In this document: in pieces, positions 44,901-54,063 of the stretch
How positions within the stretch are numbered: position 1 is the stretch's first letter
Layout of the letters: every line of letters begins with the position of its first letter
Origin: JABDIP01 sp965237625
GTDB taxonomy: Bacteria; Pseudomonadota; Alphaproteobacteria; DSM-16000; Inquilinaceae
NCBI GenBank assembly: GCA_965237625.1
Contig: CBDEGD010000046.1
Span: 167,912 to 231,911, forward strand
Reading direction: 5' to 3'
Length of the DNA: 64,000 bases
Notes under the pieces: generated by a model
Told to the model about the DNA's origin: nothing
Databases searched by the model: none
Seen by the model: the letters and a program-made list of their open reading frames with translations, nothing else
Made by a program: the position numbers and the translations under genes

Positions 44901-46831
44901 GCGACGATCCGGGCTTTTCGGAATCCGGTGCCCACCGTCGCATCCTGGTGGTGGACGACGATCGGGACTTCGCCGATACGCTGGTCCACCTCCTGCGGCT
45001 GGATGGATTCGAGGTCGAAACCGCCTACAGCATGGCCGCCGCAAAGCGGGCGCTGCCGCAGTTCTTGCCGAGGATCGCGCTGATCGACATCCGCCTCGCG
45101 GACGAGAGCGGCCTTGATCTCGTCTCGGAGATCAAGGCCGGCTATCCGGACGTGTCCTGCGTGATGATGACCGCCTACGCGTCGGTGGACACGGCGGTCG
45201 CGGCTTTGCAAGACGGCGCCTACGACTATCTGCAGAAACCCTTCTACACCCAGGACCTGCTGTCGACGATCAACCGCTGCCTCGAGCGTGATGCGTTGGT
45301 GCGGGATCGCGACCGGGCGGAGGTCCGGCTGCGGGACATCATCGATTACTCCCCTACGATGATATCGCTTCAGGATCTGGATGGTCGGTTTCTGGTGGTC
45401 AACAAGCGATTCGAGGAATGGCTTGGCATATCCGGCGATGCGGCGGTCGGCCTTACCGCCAGTGAGACTCTTGATCCCGGATTGGCTCGCATCTTCTATG
45501 CCGGCCAGATCGCCGCTGACGAGCGCCGGGGGGAACGCCACGAGGAGGTCGCCGTCGATCTCGCCGATGGAGCCATCCACACCCTTCTACTGACGCGGTT
45601 CCCGGTATTGGCTCCCGATGGCCGGCCGCAGTCGGTTGGGACCATCGCCACCGATGTGACAGCGCACCGCCTGGCCGAAGTGCAGCTGCGCCAGGCGCAG
45701 AAGATGGAGGCGCTTGGGCAGTTGACCGGCGGGGTCGCGCACGACTTCAACAATCTACTTGCGGTCATTTCCGGCAATCTCACCCTGGCCCGGGAGGAAA
45801 TCGCCGGTCGGGGAGAACTCGCAGAGATCGTCGAAGATGCGTTTGACGCCGCGCGTACCGGAGCGAAGTTGACGCATCGCCTGCTCGCCTTCGGCCGGCA
45901 GCAGACGCTGCAGCCGCAGCGCGTGGACAGCCGTGAACTGGTCATGAAGATGTCGCGCGTGTTGGCCAGGACGCTCGGCGAAGCGATCGACATCGCCGCG
46001 GACCCGGATGATGACCTCTGGCCGATCACGGTCGACCGCTCCCAGCTCGAAACCTGTCTTCTCAACCTCGCGCTGAACGGTCGCGACGCCATGTCCCGCG
46101 GCGGGCAATTGCGGATCACGGCGCGGAACGCCGAACTTGTCGAGCCCGGCGCGCCCGGTTCCGGCAAGACCACCAGAGGGCAGTATGTCTTGATCGCCGT
46201 GACGGATACCGGCTCGGGCATGGGAGACGATGTCGCACGCCGCGCCGTTCAACCGTTTTTCACCACCAAGAGTGCCGGGCAAGGCAGCGGCCTGGGTCTC
46301 AGCATGGTCGACGGATTTGTCGAGCAATCGGGCGGCCGGCTTGAGATTTCGAGCCGGCCGGGCCGTGGTACGACGGTGAGTGTCTATCTTCCCCGGCATG
46401 CCGGGCATGACAGCGAGCGCGAGCCGATCGAAGTCGGCGCGCCGGATCGCGGCGGCCGCGGCGAACGGATCCTGGTGGTTGAGGACCAGCCAAAGGTTCG
46501 CCGGCTGGCCGACCGGATCCTGACGCGGCTAGGCTACGATGTCCTGCAGTCCGACACGGCGGCGGGCGCGCTCGACATTCTGTCGGGCCCGGCGGATATC
46601 GACCTCCTGTTCACCGACGTCGTGCTGCCCGGCGGTATGAGCGGAATCGAACTGGCCGATGCGGCACGGGGCAAACGCCCGGGGCTGAAAGTCCTGTTCA
46701 CTTCCGGTTATGCGCCGGAACTCGTGCTGGACAAGGACAGTACGGATCAAGAGGCCTTGCTGGTCAGCAAGCCCTTCCAGATGGACGACCTCGCACGCAT
46801 GATCCGACATGCGCTCGACCTGCCGGGCTAG
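44897..46831 (+). CDS. Hybrid histidine kinase (REC-PAS-HisKA-HATPase-REC)
   Basis: A 644-residue soluble hybrid kinase. The N-terminal receiver has D64 (ALIDIRLADE) and K114 (YLQKPF); a PAS domain follows (about 146-262); the dimerisation helix has H282 in GGVAHDFNNLL; the ATPase domain has NLALNGRDAM and GQGSGLGLSMV; a C-terminal receiver (about 525-640) has LLFTDVVLPGGMSG. The start overlaps the stop of the permease kinase by 4 bases, so the two are coupled, and the N-terminal receiver may accept phosphate from it. This is an unusually long relay for one locus. Confidence 0.92.
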   Translation: MSDDPGFSESGAHRRILVVDDDRDFADTLVHLLRLDGFEVETAYSMAAAKRALPQFLPRIALIDIRLADESGLDLVSEIKAGYPDVSCVMMTAYASVDTAVAALQDGAYDYLQKPFYTQDLLSTINRCLERDALVRDRDRAEVRLRDIIDYSPTMISLQDLDGRFLVVNKRFEEWLGISGDAAVGLTASETLDPGLARIFYAGQIAADERRGERHEEVAVDLADGAIHTLLLTRFPVLAPDGRPQSVGTIATDVTAHRLAEVQLRQAQKMEALGQLTGGVAHDFNNLLAVISGNLTLAREEIAGRGELAEIVEDAFDAARTGAKLTHRLLAFGRQQTLQPQRVDSRELVMKMSRVLARTLGEAIDIAADPDDDLWPITVDRSQLETCLLNLALNGRDAMSRGGQLRITARNAELVEPGAPGSGKTTRGQYVLIAVTDTGSGMGDDVARRAVQPFFTTKSAGQGSGLGLSMVDGFVEQSGGRLEISSRPGRGTTVSVYLPRHAGHDSEREPIEVGAPDRGGRGERILVVEDQPKVRRLADRILTRLGYDVLQSDTAAGALDILSGPADIDLLFTDVVLPGGMSGIELADAARGKRPGLKVLFTSGYAPELVLDKDSTDQEALLVSKPFQMDDLARMIRHALDLPG

Positions 46832-46848
46832 CGAATCTCCTGCACATA

Positions 46849-46888
46849 CGGCACCGGCCCGCTCCCCAAGGGAGGCAGGCCGGTGCCG
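46849..46888. terminator. Strong hairpin between convergent genes
   Basis: An 11-bp perfect stem (CGGCACCGGCC / GGCCGGTGCCG) encloses a smaller CTCCC/GGGAG hairpin. It lies between the hybrid kinase stop and the DUF1194 stop. There is no T run, but the symmetry suits a bidirectional stop. Confidence 0.5.
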
Positions 46889-46909
46889 GTTCCGCGTGAG
46901 CGGGGTGCG

Positions 46910-47692
46910 CTAGTAGACTTCGTTCTTGTGGGAAAACCAGTCGGTCCAGTTCCAGCTGATCTCCAGCAGGAACTTGTTCAGCATCGCCCGGGCGAAAGCC
47001 TCATAATCGGAGACGGTGACGAAGAAGCCGACATTGGTCGGGCCGATCACCTCGGTGTCGTAATGCTCGATGGTTGTCGGGTCTTCCCCGACCACCAGGC
47101 CGTTGATCACGATGCCGCGGTCGAGCGCGGCATTGCGCGCCGCCAGCGGGCTCGGGCCGATATTGGTGTAGCCATCGCCGGCGATGTTCAGCAGCTGACG
47201 GTCGGCGAACCAGGGGCATCCCTGCAACAGCTCGGTCCCGGCCTGCAGGGCCACCAGCAGGCTGGTGCTGCGGACCATGTGCTTGACCTCGCGAGTCTGC
47301 AGCTGTTCGGCGATCGCCTGCGCGTCCTTGCCGGAGGTGACGCCGATCCATGGCACAATAATCTCGACGCTGTCATGGCTGTCGGCCCAGGTATAGACCG
47401 AGACTGCGATCAGCCCGTGCCGTCCGGTCTCGATCGCGCGGATGAAGCGCTGATCGATCAGGGCGGCGGCGAGGCCGTCATATTGCAGGCGCAGCTCTTC
47501 ATTATGGATCGAGCCGGATACATCGAGTCCCACCGCCATACAGGCATCGGCGCGTTCGGCGCCCCAGACCTTGACAGGGATCAGGATCGCCAGAAGGCAT
47601 AAGGCGACATAGACACAGCCGAAGACGATGCGGCCATCCGGCTCGGAGCGCGGACGCCGCTGTTCGACGGTGACGATCGATTGGTCGGCCAC
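46910..47692 (-). CDS. DUF1194 von Willebrand A-like protein
   Basis: A 260-residue protein with one N-terminal membrane segment (about 24-42) and a vWA-like domain with the MIDAS-type motif CMAVGLDVSGSIHNEE and later CPWFADRQLLNIAGDG. This matches DUF1194, a family of unknown function common in alphaproteobacteria, probably periplasmic and anchored. It stands alone, convergent with the hybrid kinase. Confidence 0.85.
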   Translation of the reverse strand: MADQSIVTVEQRRPRSEPDGRIVFGCVYVALCLLAILIPVKVWGAERADACMAVGLDVSGSIHNEELRLQYDGLAAALIDQRFIRAIETGRHGLIAVSVYTWADSHDSVEIIVPWIGVTSGKDAQAIAEQLQTREVKHMVRSTSLLVALQAGTELLQGCPWFADRQLLNIAGDGYTNIGPSPLAARNAALDRGIVINGLVVGEDPTTIEHYDTEVIGPTNVGFFVTVSDYEAFARAMLNKFLLEISWNWTDWFSHKNEVY

Positions 47693-47954
47693 TATTGGGA
47701 CCTCCTACCGGCTGTCTTTATCGCGGAAAAGTTGATTAGAGTATGATGCATTGACCAGGGCTCAGGCGCGGCGGTTTCAATCCGCCAAGCCTGCTAGCTC
47801 TTGGTTAACAATTAGTTACACAACCGGAAATTCGGGGGCCGGGCACGCGGTATCAAGCGGCGGCCCCAAGGGGCGCCAACGCGTTCAGCCGTCTATACGG
47901 AGCGATCCGATAGGAGCACCGTCAATGGGCTGCAAGCCGTTCTGATAATGCAGG

Positions 47955-48116
47955 TTAGCCTTGCCGCCAGGAAGCGGTCGCCTTGCATCGCTTGCAGACC
48001 CGCTCTCCAGCCCACTCGCTCTCGAATTCCTGACGACACATCAGGCATTGGCGAGGCTTCAAGGCAGTATCGGTTTCTGTCTTCGGCTCTGGGTGTTCTG
48101 ATCTAAGGTATGTCAT
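47955..48116 (-). CDS. Small zinc-ribbon protein
   Basis: A 53-residue protein with CLMCRQEFESEWAGERVCKRCK, two CxxC pairs 16 residues apart, matching a family of short zinc-binding proteins of alphaproteobacteria. The start at 48116 (MTYLRSE) is chosen to give a compact protein. Upstream and downstream are short intergenic stretches. Function unknown. Confidence 0.65.
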   Translation of the reverse strand: MTYLRSEHPEPKTETDTALKPRQCLMCRQEFESEWAGERVCKRCKATASWRQG

Positions 48117-48266
48117 TGTCCCTACTATAGTTTGTGCGCCGAAATATGCAACCCGCATATCTCACTCGGACTCTCAATGTATCGGGACAATATGTTGATA
48201 TTACGCCGTTTAGTAGGTTATCAAAGAATTAATCGGCGTCTTTGCGGTGGCGGGTGAGGCGGCAAG

Positions 48267-48296
48267 AAAAGGGCGCCCCGCCGTTACGGGACGCCC
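48267..48296 (-). terminator. Terminator after flgH
   Basis: On the minus strand a 10-bp stem (GGGCGTCCCG / CGGGGCGCCC, one G-T pair) with a 6-base loop is followed by TTTTCTT. It lies 67 bp after the flgH stop and ends the flgF-flgG-flgA-flgH operon. Confidence 0.75.
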
Positions 48297-48362
48297 TGAG
48301 ACAATCCTGGGTCGGCAGCGCCGGCAAAGTAGGGCCGCCTTCCAGGGACATGGTGGCCAGGG

Positions 48363-49136
48363 TCAGAACGGGAAGATGATGTCGTAAAGCTGCTGGCCGT
48401 ATCGGGGCTGCTGGACATCGCTGATATGGCCGCGTCCGCCATAGGAGATCCGCGCTTCGGCGATTTTCTCGTAGCTGATCGTATTGGTCGAGGTGATGTC
48501 CTCCGGGCGGATAACGCCGGAGATTTCGAGATCGCGTACCTCGTGATTCACCCGGACCTCCTGGCGGCCATAGATGGCGAAGTTGCCGTTCGGCAGAACC
48601 TGCATCACGAGCGCCGCGATCTTCAGCTCGATTTTCTCGCCACGGGCAATCGATCCGCTGCCGGTGTTCGACGTGGTGCTGTCGAAGCCGATCAGGCTCC
48701 CGTTGTCGATGGCCGTGGGGAGCACTGCGCTCAACGCCGCCTCATAGCCGAGGAACGCATCGAGCCCGGCATCCTCGGAGCTGGCGCGGCTGCGCTGGGT
48801 CTGGTTGTCGATCGAAGCGCTGTCGTCGATGGCGATTTCCACGGTCAGGATATCGCCGACGATGCCGGCCCGCTGATCGCGGAAGAAGGCGCGGGAGCCC
48901 GGCTGCCACAGAGAATTTGCATTGCCCTCGGCAATCTGCGGCGCCGGCATCGGCAGGCGCACCGGGGTGTAGTCCGAGGCTGCGGCCGGATTCTGTATCG
49001 GAGATAGTTCCGGCGCGGTCCCGATCGATGTAAGACGGTCGGCGGTGCCGCAGGCGGCCAGCGGCCCGGCGACCGCGAGGATCGTCGCAACGCGGCATAG
49101 GCGATGGCGGAACGCAGTGGTGATCGACTTTTGCAT
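48363..49136 (-). CDS. flgH: Flagellar L-ring lipoprotein FlgH
   Basis: FlgH forms the outer-membrane L ring. The 257-residue product has a lipoprotein signal with lipobox LAAC (Cys near residue 29) and the family core SLWQPGSRAFFRDQRAGIVGD, LTVEIAIDDSA, and GVIRPEDITSTNTISYEKIA (in part). The ATG at 49136 is preferred because GAAGAAGG precedes it and the signal length is normal; an ATG at 49175 overlapping the flgA stop is possible. Confidence 0.94.
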   Translation of the reverse strand: MQKSITTAFRHRLCRVATILAVAGPLAACGTADRLTSIGTAPELSPIQNPAAASDYTPVRLPMPAPQIAEGNANSLWQPGSRAFFRDQRAGIVGDILTVEIAIDDSASIDNQTQRSRASSEDAGLDAFLGYEAALSAVLPTAIDNGSLIGFDSTTSNTGSGSIARGEKIELKIAALVMQVLPNGNFAIYGRQEVRVNHEVRDLEISGVIRPEDITSTNTISYEKIAEARISYGGRGHISDVQQPRYGQQLYDIIFPF

Positions 49137-49174
49137 GGTTGGGGCCTTCTTCAGTTCGGGTGCCGATGCGCGCA

Positions 49175-50125
49175 TCAGTTTGCTGCGGCCAGGGATGAGA
49201 AGCCGCGGACCAGGACTGTGCCGGGTCCGGCCACCTCCGCCTCGATGGTGCGGTTGCTGTCTGTGTTGACGACCCGGACCAGGGCATTGCGCGCGCCGTC
49301 CTCCAGAGCCTTGCCCCGGGCGCTGATGGTCAGCGCGCCGCTGCGTAGCAGCATGGTGACCGCTTCGCCGCGATGGACGACCACCGGCCGCCTCAGATCG
49401 GTCAGGCGTACCGGCGCATTGGCGGCCAGCGAACGGCGCGGGCTCAGCCCTTCCAGGTCGGCTGCATCCAGCGCCACGTCGTTGGCGACCCGGTTGGCCG
49501 CCATGTCGATGGTGCCGATGTCGGCATCGGAGATCACCTCGCCCGGCCGCAGGCGGCGCAGCAGGACCGGGACTTCCAGGATCCGCGTGGCGCGGCCGGA
49601 TACGGCGATGCGGACCACAGGCGTCTGACCGGCCGGCGCCACGACCGTGCCGGCGAACCGGCCGCTGGCGGGGTCGAATGTCAAATTGTCGACCGCGATC
49701 GTGGGCGCCTCCTCTATCGGCAGATGCGCCTCCAGGGTGCGGTTGTCGAATGTCAGTTCAAACCGCTCACCAAACAGATCGACGGCCAGGGAGGCCCGCA
49801 CCGCCGCGGTGATCGTGGCGCGATCCAGCCGGTGGCTGGGGCGGCTGACCACGATGCGCGCCGGTGACAGGCTGGCATCCCAATCGATGCCATGGGCCCG
49901 CGCCAGCCGGATCAGCCAGCGCGCATCCAGGGATACCGACTGCCCCAGCGCCGGAGCGCGGGCGATAGCGGTGGCGGCCTGATGCGGCGGCAATTCATCG
50001 AAGAGGTCGCCCAGGGTGACCTGGCTGCTTTCGATGATCGCCTCCGCGCGCAGTGTCGCAGCCTCCGCCGCCACGGCGACGATGAACACCAGGACGGCGA
50101 ACAGCATGGCGAAGATCTGTTTCAT
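49175..50125 (-). CDS. flgA: P-ring assembly chaperone FlgA
   Basis: FlgA is a periplasmic chaperone for FlgI. The 316-residue product has a signal peptide (FAMLFAVLVFIVAVAAEA) and a C-terminal SAF domain with RRLRPGEVISDADI, NDVALDAADLEGLSPRRSL and PVVVHRGEAVTMLLRSGAL, all FlgA hallmarks. It lies 19 bp downstream of flgG. Confidence 0.92.
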   Translation of the reverse strand: MKQIFAMLFAVLVFIVAVAAEAATLRAEAIIESSQVTLGDLFDELPPHQAATAIARAPALGQSVSLDARWLIRLARAHGIDWDASLSPARIVVSRPSHRLDRATITAAVRASLAVDLFGERFELTFDNRTLEAHLPIEEAPTIAVDNLTFDPASGRFAGTVVAPAGQTPVVRIAVSGRATRILEVPVLLRRLRPGEVISDADIGTIDMAANRVANDVALDAADLEGLSPRRSLAANAPVRLTDLRRPVVVHRGEAVTMLLRSGALTISARGKALEDGARNALVRVVNTDSNRTIEAEVAGPGTVLVRGFSSLAAAN

Positions 50126-50144
50126 CGCTCGGGTTCCTTCAGCG

Positions 50145-50930
<786 letters not shown>

Positions 50931-51005
50931 GCGTCTGTCTCCTTGGTGCTGGGGCGGACCAGGGCCGTTCCATGGCATTGGGGTACTGATTTGCTCAACC
51001 TTCCC

Positions 51006-51069
51006 TTGTCATTCCCGCGAAGGCGGGAATCCAGAAGGCGGATGGTTCGACTGGATTCCCGCCTTCGCG
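51006..51069. repeat. Palindromic repeat interrupted by the IS element
   Basis: TTGTCATTCCCGCGAAGGCG at 51006 and the inverted CTGGATTCCCGCCTTCGCG ending 51069, continued by GGAATGACA at 52395-52403 on the other side of the IS, form one palindrome of a common intergenic type. The IS split it. Confidence 0.65.
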
Positions 51070-52385
51070 CACTGCTGTCCGGGATTTTTTGTGTGAGCGA
51101 CTGTGCACGGCAGACCCAGCCTGTGTTTTGGGCTAGAAATCATGTGTCCAAACATCGATTTCGGAGGTCTGCCGTGCCCCATCTTCGTACCGCGTTTCAT
51201 CGTCTTTTGGAACCGCTGGATCGCCGAGTCGTGAACCGGATCGTCACCACGCATGACGGCAATCGCGGCGTCGGGGGTGGCGACAATGCCTGGACCTGCC
51301 AGCGCCATCTCAAAGGCCTGTTGTTCGCTCAGTTCGCCGGGCTGGACAGCCTGCGGGTGATCGAGCAGGGGCTCGCCGCCCGGCCGGCGGCGCTGTATCA
51401 TCTGGGCTTGCGTCCGCCGTGCCGCTCGACCCTGAGCGATGCCCTGGCGGCGCGGCCATCGGCGGTCTTCCGCGATCTCTGCCAGTATCTGATGAGCACC
51501 CTGGCGCGCGCCAAGCGGGCCGAGGGCGCGGAGCTGATACAGCTGCTCGACGCCTCGCCGATCCGTCTCAAGGACAGCCGTTTCGGCTGGGCCGAGGCTG
51601 ACGCCCGGGTCCGCGGCCTCAAGCTCCATTTGGTCCATGATCCCCGCGCCGACCGACCCACCCGCTTCTGTGTCACCTCGCCGAAATCCAGCGACATCGC
51701 CGTCGCCCGCACCCTGCCGCTGGAGCCCGGCGTCACCTACGTCTTCGACAAGGGCTTTACCGACTATGGCTGGTGGCAGGACATCCACGAGGCCGGCGCG
51801 GTCTTCGTCACCCGCCTGAAAGCCAACGCCCACCGTCGAGACATCCGGCCCCAAGAGGTGCATGCCGACCCCATCGAGGCGGATCACCGGGTCAAGATCG
51901 GCCACAAGAAGCCACGCGGCAAAGCCGTCAACACGCTCTGGGATACTGAACTGCGTGAGATCACCGTCGCCCGCGAAGGCAAGAAACCGATGCATCTCAT
52001 CACCAACGATCTCACCCGCCCGGCGACCGAGATCGCCGACCTCTACAAGGAACGCTGGCAGATCGAGCTGTTCTTCAAGTGGATCAAGCAGAACCTCAAG
52101 ATCAAGACCTTCCTCGGACGCTCCGAAAACGCCGTCAGGACCCAGATCTATGTGGCGCTGATCGCCTTTCTCCTGCTGCGGGTCTTCAAAAACACCCATG
52201 CCAAAGGCCACACCGATGGCCCCAAGGCCTTGCTGGCGCGCCTCAAGGTCGCACTGTTCGATCAATTCGACCTCACCGGACATGCCAAACCACCCCCCAA
52301 ACCCCGCATCTAAGAAAACCGCAACCGCAACTCGCACTCCCACTCCCATGCTGAAATCACGTAATAAAATTACGGACAGCAATGC
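51070..52385 (+). mobile_element. IS4-family insertion sequence between flgF and flgG
   Basis: The element of about 1316 bp has imperfect terminal inverted repeats (left CACTGCTGTCCGGGATTTTT, right end reversed GCATTGCTGTCCGTAATTTT) and is flanked by a 9-bp direct repeat GCCTTCGCG (51061-51069 and 52386-52394), a size usual for IS4. It carries one transposase gene transcribed against the flg operon. Because the target is itself palindromic, the exact duplication length is uncertain by a few bases. Confidence 0.85.
51174..52313 (+). CDS. IS4-family transposase
   Basis: A 379-residue DDE transposase. After an N-terminal DUF4372-like domain (FHRLLEPLDRRVVNRIV), the catalytic Asp residues lie in LLDASPIRLK and YVFDKGFTDYGWW, and the IS4 signature Y-x2-R-x3-E-x6-K is visible in YKERWQIELFFKWIK. 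CGGAGG precedes the GTG start at 51174. Full length and uninterrupted, so the element may be active. Confidence 0.92.
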   Translation: MPHLRTAFHRLLEPLDRRVVNRIVTTHDGNRGVGGGDNAWTCQRHLKGLLFAQFAGLDSLRVIEQGLAARPAALYHLGLRPPCRSTLSDALAARPSAVFRDLCQYLMSTLARAKRAEGAELIQLLDASPIRLKDSRFGWAEADARVRGLKLHLVHDPRADRPTRFCVTSPKSSDIAVARTLPLEPGVTYVFDKGFTDYGWWQDIHEAGAVFVTRLKANAHRRDIRPQEVHADPIEADHRVKIGHKKPRGKAVNTLWDTELREITVAREGKKPMHLITNDLTRPATEIADLYKERWQIELFFKWIKQNLKIKTFLGRSENAVRTQIYVALIAFLLLRVFKNTHAKGHTDGPKALLARLKVALFDQFDLTGHAKPPPKPRI

Positions 52386-52465
52386 GCCTTCGCGGGAATG
52401 ACAGGCGGGAAAGAAAGAAGATCCCGGCGATCATCGTTCGAGTGTCAGTCATGTTCTATCGCCCC

Positions 52466-53215
52466 TTAGCGCTGCGACGTGCCGGCGAGGCGGCTGATCG
52501 AGTCGCGCTGGCGGCTGTGTTCATCCTGCAAGAGGCGCTGGGTCGCCTGGTATTGCCGGGAGATTTCGATCATCCGGGTCATCTCCAGGATCGGCTGGAC
52601 ATTGGAGCCCTCCAGCATGCCCTGGGCCAGATCGATGCCCTCGGCCTCCTGGGGCGCTTCGTTGCTGGCCAGCAGGCCGCCGCCCAGAGGCCTCATCTCA
52701 TGCTCATTCTCGAAGCTGACTACCTTTAGGCGGCCAATCGGACCCTGGCTGCCGGTCAGGGTGCCGTCGGCGGCGATCAGCAAGTCGCGGCCGCCGGCCG
52801 GTATCTCGATCGGCTTGTCGTCATCGCCGAGCAGCGGCAGTTGATTGCCGTCGATAAGCCGGCCCTCGCTGTCGAGAGACAGATGGCCGACCCTCGTGTA
52901 GCGCGGACCGGACTCGGTCTCGACCACGAGGTAGCCGGGCCCCATGATGGCCAGGTCGAACGGGTTGCCGGTGCGTTCCAGGCGGCCGACGCGGGTATCG
53001 CGCACGACGGCCCGGTCGATCACCATGGCGATCTCTCGGTCGCCGCCCGGCCCAACCGACCCGGCCGATCCGGCATCGGTCATATGCTCCACGAACTGCA
53101 TGCGCTGGGCCTTGTAGCCGGGCGTATCCGCATTCGCGATGTTATTGGCCACCACTGCCATTTGCCGCTGAAGAGCAACCTGGCGTGACAATCCGACGTA
53201 AAGAGCGTTTTCCAT
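52466..53215 (-). CDS. flgF: Proximal rod protein FlgF
   Basis: FlgF is a proximal rod subunit. The 249-residue product starts MENALYVGLSRQVALQRQM and has the motif NNIANADTPGYKAQRMQFVE, GNPFDLAIMGPGYLVVET (the FlgF/FlgG core), and a C-terminal MIEISRQYQATQRLL. It is divergent from fliL and preceded by a sigma-54 promoter. The next flagellar gene on its strand, flgG, lies beyond the IS element. Confidence 0.94.
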   Translation of the reverse strand: MENALYVGLSRQVALQRQMAVVANNIANADTPGYKAQRMQFVEHMTDAGSAGSVGPGGDREIAMVIDRAVVRDTRVGRLERTGNPFDLAIMGPGYLVVETESGPRYTRVGHLSLDSEGRLIDGNQLPLLGDDDKPIEIPAGGRDLLIAADGTLTGSQGPIGRLKVVSFENEHEMRPLGGGLLASNEAPQEAEGIDLAQGMLEGSNVQPILEMTRMIEISRQYQATQRLLQDEHSRQRDSISRLAGTSQR

Positions 53216-53265
53216 TTCGGTCCGGCGTCCGTTTCGGTGCGGCCCTCATGGCCATGCGGACCCAG

Positions 53266-53282
53266 TTGCACGCGCCGTGCCA
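53266..53282 (-). promoter_or_regulatory. Sigma-54 -24/-12 promoter for flgF
   Basis: The minus strand reads TGGCACGGCGCGTGCAA: perfect TGGCACG at -24, 10-base GG-GC spacing, and one mismatch at -12 (GTGC for TTGC). Transcription would start about 40 bases before the flgF ATG. Confidence 0.7.
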
Positions 53283-53370
53283 CGACCGGATTGTGCGGAA
53301 ACGCTGGCGCCATGGCGGCTTTTGCGGCCGGCCCGGGGAAGTCATTGCCGATCGCGGGCGTCGCTTGCCG

Positions 53371-53383
53371 GGCAGTTTCTGCC
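53371..53383. promoter_or_regulatory. Inverted repeat GGCAGTTTCTGCC between flgF and fliL
   Basis: A perfect 5-bp inverted repeat with a 3-base centre, fitting GGCRR-N3-YTGCC. It is about 90 bp upstream of the flgF sigma-54 promoter. A looser copy, GGAAGTCATTGCC, is at 53337-53349. Candidate FlbD-type site. Confidence 0.45.
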
Positions 53384-53439
53384 GCGCCGGCTCCTGTCGC
53401 GGCCCGCGAAGTAGCACAAATACAAATTGAAACAGCTTA

Positions 53440-53447
53440 TTAACCAT
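53440..53447 (+). promoter_or_regulatory. CtrA-type half site upstream of fliL
   Basis: TTAACCAT lies 52 bp before the fliL ATG. fliL-fliM is a CtrA-controlled early operon in Caulobacter, which supports the assignment. Confidence 0.5.
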
Positions 53448-53498
53448 CCCGCGGCGACACTCATGTGATTCCCAGTTGCACGTTCGACGAGCCCCTGA

Positions 53499-54029
53499 AT
53501 GAGCGACGAGACCGCCGACGACTCCGCCGAGGAAGCGGCAGCCGAAGAGCTGCCGAAGAAATCCGGCGGAATGAAAATGATCCTTCTGATCGTGCTGCCC
53601 CTGCTGATACTGGGCGGCGCGGGGGTAGGTCTGTTCGCCACCGGCATGCTCGATAGCCTCCTGGGCATCGAACTTGAGGTGGAGGAGGAACACGCTGTGG
53701 TTGAGGAGGAGGTTGGGCCAACTCCCGGTTTCTTCTATGAGCTGCCGGATATGGTGGTCAACCTCAACAGCGGCAATCGACGGCAGAACTTCCTCAAGCT
53801 CAGCGTCAGCCTGGAGCTTGCCAGCGAGAAGGATGTGGTGACGGTCGAGCAGGTTCTGCCGCGGATCGTGGACAACTTCCAAATCTACCTGCGTGAGCTG
53901 CGCATTGAGGATCTGCGAGGCTCCGCCGGGCTGTACCGCCTGCGCGAAGAGCTGCTGCGCCGGGTCAGCGCCGCGGCGGCGCCGGCGGAAGTCCGCGACG
54001 TCCTGTTCCGCGAGATGCTTGTCCAATAG
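53499..54029 (+). CDS. fliL: Flagellar basal-body-associated protein FliL
   Basis: FliL surrounds and supports the stators. The 176-residue product has an acidic cytoplasmic N-terminus, one transmembrane segment (about 27-50, MILLIVLPLLILGGAGVG) and a periplasmic FliL domain with FYELPDMVVNLNSG and FLKLSVSLELAS, typical of the family. First gene of fliL-fliM-DUF6468-motE-TPR, whose later members overlap. Confidence 0.93.
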   Translation: MSDETADDSAEEAAAEELPKKSGGMKMILLIVLPLLILGGAGVGLFATGMLDSLLGIELEVEEEHAVVEEEVGPTPGFFYELPDMVVNLNSGNRRQNFLKLSVSLELASEKDVVTVEQVLPRIVDNFQIYLRELRIEDLRGSAGLYRLREELLRRVSAAAAPAEVRDVLFREMLVQ

Positions 54030-54063
54030 CCGGACGCCACGTAGGCCACTTTAGAGAGCAACG

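Noticed and set aside
47805..47819. CtrA-like TTAA-N7-TTAC upstream of the DUF1194 gene
   Set aside because: One mismatch, 113 bp from a gene not linked to CtrA control; could be chance in an AT-richer spacer.
47693..47954. Possible small RNA with GGCGG/CCGCC hairpin upstream of DUF1194
   Set aside because: A few short inverted repeats but no promoter or terminator pair that would define an RNA gene.
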